Shown here piece after piece: positions 6,740 through 16,042 of a DNA stretch of 64,000 nucleotides. Numbering within the stretch: position 1 is the stretch's first letter; each line of letters starts with the position of its first letter. A program made the position numbers and the translations under genes. The notes below the pieces were generated by a model that ran no database searches, was not told the origin of the DNA, and saw nothing but the letters and a program-made list of their open reading frames with translations. The DNA is from Calditrichota bacterium. Its GTDB lineage: Bacteria > Electryoneota > RPQS01. The stretch spans positions 558,001-622,000 of the forward strand of contig JACJVZ010000001.1 in assembly GCA_020637445.1 (NCBI GenBank), written 5' to 3'.

Positions 6740-8278
6740 ATGGAAGGTTCATCTGCTAGACTTCCGGGAACCTCCGGAATTGTAACCCAGCCCGCGCTCC
6801 CGCGAGAGCAGCTTCAGGCATTGTTCGATATTTCTCAAGTCCTCAATACGATTTGGGAAATCGACTCATTGCTTGAACGCATTATGGACATCGCGATTCA
6901 AACCGTGAATGCGGAGCGAGGTTTTCTTGTCCTTAAGGAAGAAGGCAACGGCAAAGACGACGGATCCGGATTGTCGGTCCGTACGGCTCGCAACATCGCA
7001 CCCGAGACGGCGTTGTCCGTATCCGAAATCAGCCGTTCGATCGTCATGGACGCGATTGAGTCTCAGCAGGGTGTACTGACGATTGACGCACAAACCGATC
7101 CGCGCTTCGCCGGCGCGGAATCCGTCATCTTCAACCAAATTCGCGCCGTAATGGCCGTGCCTTTTCTCTTGCGAGGCAAGATTGTCGGAGCGATCTATTT
7201 GGACAGCCGCAAGCACCGCGAAGGTTTCACGGACGAGTTGCTTTCATTTGTAAAAGCCTTTTCGAATCTTTGTGCGATCGCGATTGAGAACGCGCGTTTG
7301 ATGGGCAGCCTTCGCGACGAAAACTACCAGCTTCGCAGTGAAGTTCAGCGCACGTACCAATTCAAGGAAATTATCGGCAACAGCTCGAAGATGCAGGAGA
7401 TTTTCGAACTGCTGAACAAGATTATTCATGCCGACATTTCTGTATTGTTGGAAGGCGAGTCGGGAACGGGAAAAGAACTGGTGGCCCGCGCGCTCCACTA
7501 CAACGGCCCGCGCCGGGACAAGGCTTTTATCGCACAGTTCTGCGGCAACTTGTCCGAGACTCTGCTTGAAAGCGAGTTGTTCGGCCATAAGCGCGGCGCG
7601 TTCACCGGAGCGGTTTCGGACAAGAAGGGTCTTCTGGAAATCGCAGACGGCGGAACATTTTTCTTGGATGAAGTTTCCGATATTCCACTGTCGATTCAAG
7701 CCAAGCTGCTGCGCGTGCTGCAAGACGGAGAATTTCGCAGAGTAGGCGACACTGAAACCCGGCGTGTCAACGTGCGGGTGATCTCTGCCACGAACAAGCC
7801 ACTTGCCAAAGAGGTTGAAAAGGGCTCATTCCGAGAAGACCTTTTCTATCGCCTCAATGTTATTACGATCAACATGCCTTCTTTGCGGGACCGTGACGGC
7901 GATTTGCCTCTGCTTGTCCGGCACTTCCTCACGAAGTATGCGACCAAGACTGGCACGGCGGAAAAGAAGATCACGTCAGACGCGATGCGTCTTTTGGCGG
8001 GCTATCATTGGCCGGGCAACGTGCGCGAACTTGAAAATGCGATTGAGCGCGCGATCGTGCTGGCGGGCGAACGGGATATTACCCCGGACGAGCTGATCAT
8101 ACCAAGAGTGCTGAAGACTCCCGGCGGATCGCGGTCGCTGCGCGAGCATGAGCGCGAATACGTTTTGCGCACACTTGAAGAAATGGGCGGCAACAAGACG
8201 AAAACGGCCTCGGCGCTCGGTGTGTCATTACGTTGGCTTCACTACAAGCTGGCAGAGTGGAAGGATGGCGGCAACTGA
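6740..8278 (+). CDS. GAF-domain sigma54-dependent transcriptional activator
   Basis: 512 residues from ATG 6740 (SD AAGGAAAAGA); the frame is open further upstream, but those codons lie inside the lipoprotein gene. It has a GAF sensory domain (about 29-185), a sigma54 interaction AAA+ domain with Walker A GESGTGKE (239-246), the sigma54 loop GAFTGA (286-291) and Walker B GGTFFLDE (304-311), and a Fis-type helix-turn-helix at the end (GGNKTKTASALGVSLRWLHYK). It should bind upstream sites and use ATP to open sigma54 promoters in response to a ligand or redox signal sensed by GAF. There is no receiver domain, so it is not a classical response regulator. A kinase gene follows, suggesting a common signalling route. 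Confidence 0.92.
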   Translation: MEGSSARLPGTSGIVTQPALPREQLQALFDISQVLNTIWEIDSLLERIMDIAIQTVNAERGFLVLKEEGNGKDDGSGLSVRTARNIAPETALSVSEISRSIVMDAIESQQGVLTIDAQTDPRFAGAESVIFNQIRAVMAVPFLLRGKIVGAIYLDSRKHREGFTDELLSFVKAFSNLCAIAIENARLMGSLRDENYQLRSEVQRTYQFKEIIGNSSKMQEIFELLNKIIHADISVLLEGESGTGKELVARALHYNGPRRDKAFIAQFCGNLSETLLESELFGHKRGAFTGAVSDKKGLLEIADGGTFFLDEVSDIPLSIQAKLLRVLQDGEFRRVGDTETRRVNVRVISATNKPLAKEVEKGSFREDLFYRLNVITINMPSLRDRDGDLPLLVRHFLTKYATKTGTAEKKITSDAMRLLAGYHWPGNVRELENAIERAIVLAGERDITPDELIIPRVLKTPGGSRSLREHEREYVLRTLEEMGGNKTKTASALGVSLRWLHYKLAEWKDGGN

Positions 8279-8311
8279 GACGTCTCGAATGCTGCGACCG
8301 GCTAACACTCC

Positions 8312-9919
8312 ATGAGCAATGATCGTGTAAAACTTGTTCGAGAAATCTCGCGCAGCGGGATTGCCACGGTTTGGGAAGGCTGGGACAACAGTCTCGACCG
8401 GAAAGTGCTTGTGAAATCAATTCATCCGCAGTTCGCGCGCGATGCCGATCTGCGGATTCGTTTTGAAAGGGAAGCGCGGGCAATTGCGCGATTGTCGCAC
8501 CCGAATGTCGTGCAGATCTACGACATTCAGTCCGGAGAAGACTCACTCTCTCTGTTGTTGGAGTATGTAGATGGAGAGACGCTTGGAAGTTTGTTGAAAC
8601 GGCGCGGCGTGCTGCCGTACGGAGTTGCGCTTCGAGTTATGACCGACATTCTGTCGGGACTTGAAGAAGCGCACAAGAACGGGATCATTCACCGTGACCT
8701 GAAGCCGGACAACATCTTGATTGCGCAAACCGGCGCCGTGAAAATCACGGACTTCGGCCTTGCAAGCCTTCGCGACTTGCCTGCCGTGACGCAGGAAGGA
8801 ATGGTGGTCGGAACTCCGACCTATATGTCGCCCGAACAGGCCTTGGGCGGCGAAACCGGACCGCAAACGGATTTGTTTACGTGCGGTGCGATGTTCTTTG
8901 AGATGCTGACGGGGAATCGCTTGATCAAAGGCGACAATCTGGGAGAAGCGTTCCAGAACGTGATGAAATACCGCACACCGGACTTGGGTGAGTGGAGCGA
9001 TTTCATTCCGCCGCACGCGATCAAGGTCTTGGAGCAATTGATTGACCGCGATCCGTCGGCACGGCAGGAGTCAGCACATGCAACACGGGAAGCTCTGATT
9101 TCGGATCCCCCAGAGCCCGTGGCGGACTTGACGAGACTAACAGCTTTCCTTTCGGGGAACGAGCGCACCGAGCCCGCGATTCCTGTCGAGCACCGCAAGA
9201 AACCTCACCCGATGATTCTTTGGTTGGTCTTGTCGGCTGTCGTACTGGCAGTGGTTCTCATTGGACTGTTTAGCATGGCAAAGAAAGAACAGCCTCCAGT
9301 AACGAAGAGTGAGACCAAACAGCCCGTTGACACAGTGGTTACTCCGCCTGTTGAGATACCCGACACGACGCACATCAGAGATACTCTTTCCCGTACGGTT
9401 GACACATCTCAAGCGCCTCCAAAGCCCAAACCGCGCGACACGTTAGCTGTAACGCCGCCCATTGAAGAAAAGCCCGTTCCCACGGGGCCCTCATTCGTGA
9501 CGATTACGAGCACACCATGGGCAAGAGTCTTTTTCAATGACTCGCTCTTGGGAACAACTCCGTTAGTTACTCCGATAAAACTCCCGTCCGGTATGGGAAG
9601 TTTTCTCTTTCTGAATGATCAAATAGGACTGCCCGTTACACGACAGGTACAGTTGCCTGCCGCAGATACAATTGAAATAAACGCTGATCTTCAGGAATCT
9701 GTTGGTCGACTTAGAGTCGCCTCAGTTCGACCGTGGGCGGATGTTTTTGTGGACGGGCAAATGAAATTCAGAACACCTTCCACACAAGTCGTCTACCTGC
9801 CGCTGGGCAGCCACACCCTCGAACTACGCCACCCCAATTACCCAACCTATCACAAAGAACTCATCTTCGAAAACGGGGATCCCGTCTACGAGGTGCACGT
9901 CGATCTCACCCAGCTTTAG
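8312..9919 (+). CDS. Membrane-anchored Ser/Thr protein kinase with C-terminal PEGA-like repeats
   Basis: 535 residues. The kinase domain (about 8-270) has the ATP-binding lysine (VLVK, residue 35), catalytic HRDLKPDN (127-134), DFG (147-149) and GTPTYMSPEQ. The glycine-rich loop is eroded (ISRSGIATVW, only one of the usual glycines), so activity should be tested. One transmembrane helix (about 301-321) is followed by a Pro/Thr-rich linker and two PEGA-like units (VTITSTPWARVFFNDSLLG and LRVASVRPWADVFVDG), expected in the periplasm. It probably senses envelope state and phosphorylates cytoplasmic targets. It lies 33 bp after the sigma54 activator. Confidence 0.9.
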   Translation: MSNDRVKLVREISRSGIATVWEGWDNSLDRKVLVKSIHPQFARDADLRIRFEREARAIARLSHPNVVQIYDIQSGEDSLSLLLEYVDGETLGSLLKRRGVLPYGVALRVMTDILSGLEEAHKNGIIHRDLKPDNILIAQTGAVKITDFGLASLRDLPAVTQEGMVVGTPTYMSPEQALGGETGPQTDLFTCGAMFFEMLTGNRLIKGDNLGEAFQNVMKYRTPDLGEWSDFIPPHAIKVLEQLIDRDPSARQESAHATREALISDPPEPVADLTRLTAFLSGNERTEPAIPVEHRKKPHPMILWLVLSAVVLAVVLIGLFSMAKKEQPPVTKSETKQPVDTVVTPPVEIPDTTHIRDTLSRTVDTSQAPPKPKPRDTLAVTPPIEEKPVPTGPSFVTITSTPWARVFFNDSLLGTTPLVTPIKLPSGMGSFLFLNDQIGLPVTRQVQLPAADTIEINADLQESVGRLRVASVRPWADVFVDGQMKFRTPSTQVVYLPLGSHTLELRHPNYPTYHKELIFENGDPVYEVHVDLTQL

Positions 9920-9947
9920 TCCGCAAAACCTCTTTTTCTTGCAGGGT

Positions 9948-9976
9948 TTGCGCCAATCTCCAGAAATTCATATATT
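9948..9976 (+). promoter_or_regulatory. Promoter of the Gld-like ABC operon
   Basis: TTGCGC (9948-9953), 17 bp, TATATT (9971-9976). This predicts a start near 9983 and a leader of about 89 nt before the ATG at 10072, which is preceded by the SD-like GAAGG. Confidence 0.55.
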
Positions 9977-10071
9977 TATGTTTTCGCCAAATCGGGAACC
10001 ATCGAGTTTCTGACGCGTATATTTTTCAAAACTGTTCATAGACAACCATTAAGCAACTGATTTGAAGGTCC

Positions 10072-11004
10072 ATGATTGAGCTTCACGATCTGACGAAGTC
10101 ATATGGCGGAGTCAAAGCCGTGGACGCGGTTTCGCTCAGTGTACCGAAGGGACAGATTCTCGGATTTCTGGGACCCAACGGTGCGGGCAAGACCACGACC
10201 ATGAGGATGATTACGGGCTATATGCCTCCAACCTCCGGAACGATCACAGTAGATGGCCTGACGATGGAAAAGGATTCTCTCGCCATTCGCGAAAAGATCG
10301 GCTATTTGCCGGAACTTGCACCTGTGTATCAGGACATGAATGTCCTCGACTACCTCCATTATGTGTGCGCATTGCGAAAGATTCCCAAGGAACAGATTCA
10401 CACCCGCATCAAAGAAGTTGTGGATCGCTGCGGACTGGGCGCGGTTCTCGGGAAAGACGTCGGTCAGCTTTCCAAGGGGTACAAGCAGCGCGTCGGCTTG
10501 GCTCAAGCGATTATCCACAATCCCGAGTATCTGATTTTGGACGAGCCGACTGCAGGACTTGACCCGAACCAGATCGTCGAGATCCGAGCATTGATCAAAG
10601 AGCTCGGGCGTGAGAAAACGGTAATCCTTTCCACGCACATTCTGTCCGAGGTACAGGCCACATGCTCTCGGGTGATTATCATCAGCGGCGGCAAGCTGGT
10701 CGCAGACAATACTCCTGAGGGCCTGCAAGCGGGCCTGCAAGGTCGAACTGTGCTGATGCTTACGCTTAAGGGGAACGGTGACGGTGCGATCTCAAAGCTG
10801 AAGTCTCTTCCCTCCGTCGAAGAAGCGCGAAATGTCCAAACCGGCAAGTCCGGCGAGAGCAAATTCCGTGTGGAGAGTGCGGCGAATTCTGATGTGCGGG
10901 AAGACGTATTCAAGCTCGCGGTGAGTGAAAACTGGATTGTGCTTGAGATGATTCCGGAGACCCAGAGTCTCGAAGAAGTGTTCCACAAGCTAACGGCGGC
11001 CTAA
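10072..11004 (+). CDS. ABC transporter ATP-binding protein (GldA-like)
   Basis: 310 residues with Walker A GPNGAGKTTT (34-43), signature LSKGYKQR, Walker B LILDEPTAGLDP and switch histidine in ILSTHIL. The last 80 or so residues form the regulatory extension common in ABC-2 ATPases. It pairs with the permease 3 bp downstream and with the GldG-like and DUF4340 proteins after it. This order matches the gldA-gldF-gldG modules of FCB bacteria, linked to gliding in flavobacteria but also widespread in non-gliders. The substrate is unknown. Confidence 0.9.
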   Translation: MIELHDLTKSYGGVKAVDAVSLSVPKGQILGFLGPNGAGKTTTMRMITGYMPPTSGTITVDGLTMEKDSLAIREKIGYLPELAPVYQDMNVLDYLHYVCALRKIPKEQIHTRIKEVVDRCGLGAVLGKDVGQLSKGYKQRVGLAQAIIHNPEYLILDEPTAGLDPNQIVEIRALIKELGREKTVILSTHILSEVQATCSRVIIISGGKLVADNTPEGLQAGLQGRTVLMLTLKGNGDGAISKLKSLPSVEEARNVQTGKSGESKFRVESAANSDVREDVFKLAVSENWIVLEMIPETQSLEEVFHKLTAA

Positions 11005-11006
11005 TT

Positions 11007-11717
11007 ATGCACAACATTATGGTTATTGCCCGCCGGGAATTCAAATCCTACTTCGATTCGCCGGTTGCGTACATCGTCTTGACGTTCTTTTTGATTATCA
11101 CGGGCTACTTCTTCACGAGTAACTTGTTCCTGGCCAATCAGGCGGACCTCAGAACTCTTTGGGGAATCGTCCCGTTGTTGTTTGTGTTTTTTATTCCCGC
11201 GATTTCGATGAGGCTATTGGCCGACGAAAAGAAATCGGGCACGATTGAGTTGCTCTACACCTATCCAATTAAGGACTCAGAGATCGTCGTCGGCAAGTAT
11301 CTTGCTGCCTTGGGCCTCTTGGGAGTTGTTTTGGTGTGCACGCTTTTCTACGCGTTCACGATTGCAAGTTTAGGAAACATCGATACGGGTCAAACGGTTG
11401 CCGGATATGTCGGACTGGTCTTAATGGCCGCCGCGTATCTGGCTATCGGAGTGTTTGCATCGTCGGTGACAGACAACCAGATTGTCGCTTTCATTCTGGC
11501 TCTGTTCATTTCGTTCTTCTTCTTCATCGCCGACAAGATATTGTTCTTCCTGCCCAGCGGCTTAGCGGGCGTGTTCGAGTATCTTGGCATTGAGTACCAC
11601 TTCCAAAATGTGGCACGCGGAGTAATTGACACTCGAAATCTATTGTATTTTGCGTCAGTTATTTTCTTCGCGCTGCTTCTCGCAAGTCATGCGCTTTCGC
11701 GCCGGAGGGGGGACTAA
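11007..11717 (+). CDS. ABC-2 type permease (GldF-like)
   Basis: 236 residues with six hydrophobic segments. The N-terminus (IMVIARREFKSYFDSPVAYIVL) is the typical start of ABC-2 membrane subunits that pair with GldG-type proteins. The motif LLADEKKSGTIELLYTYPI is the conserved cytoplasmic coupling region. It is the membrane channel for the ATPase encoded immediately upstream, and the next gene starts 3 bp downstream. Confidence 0.9.
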   Translation: MHNIMVIARREFKSYFDSPVAYIVLTFFLIITGYFFTSNLFLANQADLRTLWGIVPLLFVFFIPAISMRLLADEKKSGTIELLYTYPIKDSEIVVGKYLAALGLLGVVLVCTLFYAFTIASLGNIDTGQTVAGYVGLVLMAAAYLAIGVFASSVTDNQIVAFILALFISFFFFIADKILFFLPSGLAGVFEYLGIEYHFQNVARGVIDTRNLLYFASVIFFALLLASHALSRRRGD

Positions 11718-11720
11718 ATC

Positions 11721-13310
11721 ATGAAGAAAACTTGGTCAGTATCTAATATCTCGACCCTTTTGGTGATTGCCGCGATAATCGTCGTGGTGAATTTGATCGG
11801 CTTAAGGCTATTTGCCCGCGCCGATCTGACCGAACAGAAGATCTATACGCTGAGTCAAGCCTCGCGCAACGTCGTCGGAAATCTCAACGACCGTCTGACG
11901 GTGAAGGCCTACTTCACCAAAGATCTCCCGCCGCCCTACAACGCCAATGCGCGCTATGTCCGCGACATTCTGGAAGACTACCGCACATACGGCAAGGGCA
12001 ATTTCTATTTTGAGTTCGTTGACCCGGCGGACGAAGAACAGCTTGAGAAAGAAGCGCAATCATACCGCGTTCAGCCGGCACAGGTTAACGTGATGGAAAA
12101 AGACGCGCTCCAACTCAAGAAAGTGTACATGGGACTCGTGCTCATTTATGGTGACAAACACGAGACCATACCGCTGATCCAGTCGGTCAACAATTTCGAG
12201 TACGAAATGACGTCGACGATCAAACGCCTGGTAGCGGAGAAGTTGCCCAAGGTCGGTTTTCTGACGAACTACGGCATACCTGATTTGGGTCAGGACCTGC
12301 GCACGGTGACCAGTTCATTGTCGCGCTACTACGAAGTCGTGCCGATTGACACGAAGTCAGGAACGGAAATGATCCCTGAGGACGTGGATGTCCTGTGCAT
12401 CGTTGCGCCCAAAGAACCGATTGACGATTGGACCAAATTTGTCGTGGATCAATTCGTCATGCGCGGGGGAAAGGTTGCGTGGTTCGTCAACAAAGTTCAG
12501 GGTGACGCATCCACCGGACAAGCCACTCAACTGCAGCTCGATATCGACGATTGGACTCGCCGCTACGGATTTACCGTTGCAAATAACCTCGTGCTTGACG
12601 CCAACGGCGCGATGATCAATATCCAGCGCCAGCAGGGTATGTTCATGATGACGAATCTTGTGCGCTACTCCTGCTTCCCGGAAGTTACCGATTTCAATCA
12701 AGACCAGCCGATTACCAAGGGTCTGAACAGCGGCACGCTGTTCTTCCCGAGCTCAATCGACACGGTGACGCCTTCCGAAGGTTCTGTGCAGATTACGCCG
12801 TTGATTCAGTCCTCGGAACTTACCAACGTTCAGGTCGGACAGTTCGACATAAATCCGGAAACGCGGAGAGATCGTTCACAATTTACGGGTGGAAAGAAAC
12901 TGTTTGCGGCCGCACTTACGGGATCGTTTCCGTCGTATTTCAAGGGCAAAAGCGTTCCGATGCCTGCGGACTCGATGGCTTCCGCGCCTGCCGTGAATAT
13001 CTTGACCGAGAGTCCCGACACTCGTATGGTAGTTGTTGGTGACGGCAATATGCTCGGCGGACAGTATATGCAGCAGGGCAGTCCCAATCTCGTTTTGTTC
13101 TTGAATATCGTGGATTGGCTGTCACAGGACACGGATCTTTTGGCCATTCGCTCGCGCGACGCCGCGGTCCGTCCGCTTGATCCCAACATCACGGATGAAA
13201 CGAAACAGCGCGTTAAGATGGCTGACATGATTGTACCTCCCGCGCTGGTGCTGTTGCTTGGTCTTTACCGTTGGAACCGTCGCCGCAAAAAGAAGGAGGT
13301 AACACTGTGA
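11721..13310 (+). CDS. GldG family ABC auxiliary protein
   Basis: 529 residues with an N-terminal helix (about 10-30), a large extracytoplasmic region and a C-terminal helix (about 499-517) ending in a basic tail (RWNRRRKKKE). The segment ADLTEQKIYTLSQASRNVVGNL is characteristic of GldG/ABC_transp_aux proteins, which contain a GATase-like or IFT52-like fold. It forms part of the same complex as the preceding ATPase and permease. Its stop overlaps the next gene's GTG start (GTGA), which has the strong SD AAGGAGGT. Confidence 0.85.
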   Translation: MKKTWSVSNISTLLVIAAIIVVVNLIGLRLFARADLTEQKIYTLSQASRNVVGNLNDRLTVKAYFTKDLPPPYNANARYVRDILEDYRTYGKGNFYFEFVDPADEEQLEKEAQSYRVQPAQVNVMEKDALQLKKVYMGLVLIYGDKHETIPLIQSVNNFEYEMTSTIKRLVAEKLPKVGFLTNYGIPDLGQDLRTVTSSLSRYYEVVPIDTKSGTEMIPEDVDVLCIVAPKEPIDDWTKFVVDQFVMRGGKVAWFVNKVQGDASTGQATQLQLDIDDWTRRYGFTVANNLVLDANGAMINIQRQQGMFMMTNLVRYSCFPEVTDFNQDQPITKGLNSGTLFFPSSIDTVTPSEGSVQITPLIQSSELTNVQVGQFDINPETRRDRSQFTGGKKLFAAALTGSFPSYFKGKSVPMPADSMASAPAVNILTESPDTRMVVVGDGNMLGGQYMQQGSPNLVLFLNIVDWLSQDTDLLAIRSRDAAVRPLDPNITDETKQRVKMADMIVPPALVLLLGLYRWNRRRKKKEVTL

Positions 13311-14221
13311 ACAAGACTTTAGTTTTGGCCGCCGTGCTCTTCGCTTTGATTGCGGTTTACTGGGCCATGACGTCTAAAGAACCGATTGCAAAGACGAATA
13401 TTCCGTTGCTTGCCGCGGACAGCGCGTCCGTAACAGAATTGGAAATTATTACGGCGACGGATACGACCGATTTGAAAAAAGAAGGCGACGGATGGAAGCT
13501 CATGGGAGCCAAGGTCTATCCCGCCAACCCCGCGAACGTGGGACGTGCCTTGCAGAGGTTTTCACAGATGACCAAGAAAGCCATGGTTACCGACAAGCCG
13601 GAGCGCTATGGCGAATTTGACGTAGACAGCGATAAAGGTGTCCTCGTAAACATCACGACGAATGGCAAGCACGAGTCAGTATTTTTGGGCAAAGCGGGCC
13701 CGACCATGCAAACCAGCTATGCGCGTTTGGAAGGAAGTGACGAAGTTTGGGAAATCGGCGGAAATCATACGTCCGCGTTTCGCAGGCCCCCTGCTGACTG
13801 GCGCGACAAAACAATAACGGCACTTGCCATGGACAGCATAAGTCATGTGACCATCAGGCACGACGGCGAGACTCTTGACTTGCAGAAGCAGGACACGTTG
13901 TGGAAAGCGTCTGAAAATGGCGTTGAGTTCCCGGCAGTCAAGCAACAAGTCGAGAGAATCACGCGGATGTTGTCGCGCATCAATGCCGTCGAGTTTGCCG
14001 ACTCACTCAGCGATGAGACGTTTACAAATCCCAAGGCAACGGTACATGCCGAGATGATGGACGGGTCCACGGTCGATCTGGCTTTTGTCCCCCGAGACGA
14101 CAAGCAGTATTATGTTCGCAAGAAAGGCGCGCTTTCGGATTTCGTGCTATACAATAGTACGGTCGAAGTGTTCTTCAAAAAGAAAGATGAATTGCTTGAC
14201 AAAGAAAAGCCCGCGGGATAG
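13307..14221 (+). CDS. DUF4340 domain protein
   Basis: 304 residues from GTG 13307, chosen because AAGGAGGT lies 6 bp upstream and the start overlaps the preceding stop. It has an N-terminal membrane helix (about 4-22), then a periplasmic region rich in small beta motifs (TELEIITATDTTDLKKEGDG, repeated as SHVTIRHDGETLDLQKQDTL), the repeated unit of DUF4340. Such proteins regularly follow GldG-like genes and are presumed accessory subunits of the transporter. The biochemical role is unknown. A hairpin without a U-tract follows. Confidence 0.82.
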   Translation: MNKTLVLAAVLFALIAVYWAMTSKEPIAKTNIPLLAADSASVTELEIITATDTTDLKKEGDGWKLMGAKVYPANPANVGRALQRFSQMTKKAMVTDKPERYGEFDVDSDKGVLVNITTNGKHESVFLGKAGPTMQTSYARLEGSDEVWEIGGNHTSAFRRPPADWRDKTITALAMDSISHVTIRHDGETLDLQKQDTLWKASENGVEFPAVKQQVERITRMLSRINAVEFADSLSDETFTNPKATVHAEMMDGSTVDLAFVPRDDKQYYVRKKGALSDFVLYNSTVEVFFKKKDELLDKEKPAG

Positions 14222-14249
14222 GGGCACCGTTCGAAACACACATGTTTGC

Positions 14250-14276
14250 GAAGCCTCCGGTTTGGCCGGAGGCTTC
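14250..14276 (+). terminator. Strong intergenic hairpin without U-tract
   Basis: GAAGCCTCCGG (14250-14260) and CCGGAGGCTTC (14266-14276) form a perfect 11-bp stem with a TTTGG loop. The following GTCATG has no T run, so it may be a weak terminator or an mRNA 3'-end stabiliser. Confidence 0.5.
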
Positions 14277-14299
14277 GTCATGTCATAACGACTGTTTGA

Positions 14300-16042
14300 A
14301 TGAACTCACTTAGACATCTCATACCCTACTTAAGGCCCTACCGGACACGGATTGTTTGGGGATGCATCGCCGCCGTTTTTTCCACGGCGCTTTATGCTCT
14401 TGCACCGTGGGTAATGAAACTTGCGATTGACGATTTGCGAAGTGGAATTACGTCCGCAAAACTTGCCGAATACGCGGGAATCATCATTGGCCTGTCACTG
14501 GTCGGCGGGATTTTTCGATATTATATGCGAATGCTGCTTATCGGAATGTCGCGATACGTCGAACAAGATTTGCGAGCGACCGTGTTCAGTCATTTGCAAA
14601 CGCAAACGACGCAGTATTTCACGAAACACCGCACCGGCGATCTCATGGCGCGGATGACAAACGATTTGGACAGCGTGCGTAACGTCCTCGGCCCCGGATT
14701 CATGTATCCGATTGACACGAGTTTAACGGCGATCTTTTCTCTGATACTGATGATCTGGATATCGCCTAAGCTGACATTGTTGACTCTCGTGATCACACCT
14801 CTGGTAAGCTACTCAGTCTATAAACTGGGCAAACTCACGCACAAGCTGCAAACAGATATTCAGGAACAGTATTCGAAACTCTCGGATCAAGCGCAGGAGA
14901 ATCTTTCCGGTGCGCGCGTCGTACGCGCGTACTCGCAGGAAGAACAAGAGCGCGGGAAGTTCGACGTTCTTAATCAGGAATTCGTCAAACGAAACATCGC
15001 GATGACGAAAGTACAGGCGCTGTTTTTCCCGTTGATGGGATTCTTCTTTGAAGTCGGAACCGCGTTGATACTTTTGATCGGCGGTTACGGAATCATACAG
15101 AACGAACTTTCACTTGGGGATTTTGTGGCATTCGTCGGATATCTTGGTATGCTTGCGTGGCCGATGATCGCGGTAGGTTGGGTGGCGAATCTACTGCAGC
15201 GCGGCGCCGCTTCGATGAAACGAATTCAAGAGTTACTTGACGCGGAACCGGATATTGCCTCACCCCCGAGCGGTGATATTGCGTCGGAAAGGATCGGAGA
15301 AATAAAATTCGAAGACGTTTCCTTCGCCTACGGTGAACGCGAGCCGATGTTGAAAAATATCACCCTGACAATCGCGCCGGGTCAGACGGTGGCGTTCGTC
15401 GGCGCAACGGGTTGCGGAAAAACGACTCTAATCAACTTGATCCCTCGCATGCTCGATCCAACGCGGGGAAAAGTCTTCGTCGACGGAATTCCGACTACAG
15501 AGTGGGATATCGACGAGCTGCGCCTGCGGGTCGCGATGGTCCCGCAGGACGCGTTCTTGTTTTCCGAAACGATTTTCAACAACTTGATCTTTGGCAAACC
15601 GGAGGCCAGCCGCGACGAGGCAATGGCATCTGCTCGTGTGTCCAGAATCGACAAGGACGTTGAGAACTTTGCCGACTCGTATGAGACTTTGGTAGGCGAG
15701 CGCGGCGTAACATTGTCCGGCGGCCAAAAAGGACGGCTTGCTTTGGCGCGCGCGTTAGTGCGGGACCCTCTTATCTTGATTTTGGATGATGCGCTGGCGG
15801 CCGTTGATACGCACACCGAAGAGGAGATTTTGCAAGGTCTCAAGAAGTTCATGCAGAATCGTTCGTCGATTTTGATATCACATCGTGTGTCAACTGTGCG
15901 CGACGCGGATTGCATATATGTCATGGAGAACGGCGAGATTATAGAGCGCGGCACGCATGCTGAATTGGTCGCTCTGGACGGATATTATGCCGACATGGAG
16001 CGGCGTCAGAGGTTGGAAGAAGAGTTGGAGTTGACGGAATGA
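14300..16042 (+). CDS. ABC exporter half-transporter with degenerate catalytic site
   Basis: 580 residues: a six-helix transmembrane domain (about 15-310) and a nucleotide-binding domain with Walker A GATGCGKTT, signature LSGGQ and H-loop ISHRVS. In Walker B the catalytic glutamate is replaced (LILDDALAAVD instead of LDE). This is the hallmark of the degenerate subunit of heterodimeric exporters such as TM287/288 or BmrCD. The partner gene overlaps by 4 bp (ATGA). Likely substrates are lipids or drugs; the sequence does not show which. Confidence 0.92.
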   Translation: MNSLRHLIPYLRPYRTRIVWGCIAAVFSTALYALAPWVMKLAIDDLRSGITSAKLAEYAGIIIGLSLVGGIFRYYMRMLLIGMSRYVEQDLRATVFSHLQTQTTQYFTKHRTGDLMARMTNDLDSVRNVLGPGFMYPIDTSLTAIFSLILMIWISPKLTLLTLVITPLVSYSVYKLGKLTHKLQTDIQEQYSKLSDQAQENLSGARVVRAYSQEEQERGKFDVLNQEFVKRNIAMTKVQALFFPLMGFFFEVGTALILLIGGYGIIQNELSLGDFVAFVGYLGMLAWPMIAVGWVANLLQRGAASMKRIQELLDAEPDIASPPSGDIASERIGEIKFEDVSFAYGEREPMLKNITLTIAPGQTVAFVGATGCGKTTLINLIPRMLDPTRGKVFVDGIPTTEWDIDELRLRVAMVPQDAFLFSETIFNNLIFGKPEASRDEAMASARVSRIDKDVENFADSYETLVGERGVTLSGGQKGRLALARALVRDPLILILDDALAAVDTHTEEEILQGLKKFMQNRSSILISHRVSTVRDADCIYVMENGEIIERGTHAELVALDGYYADMERRQRLEEELELTE

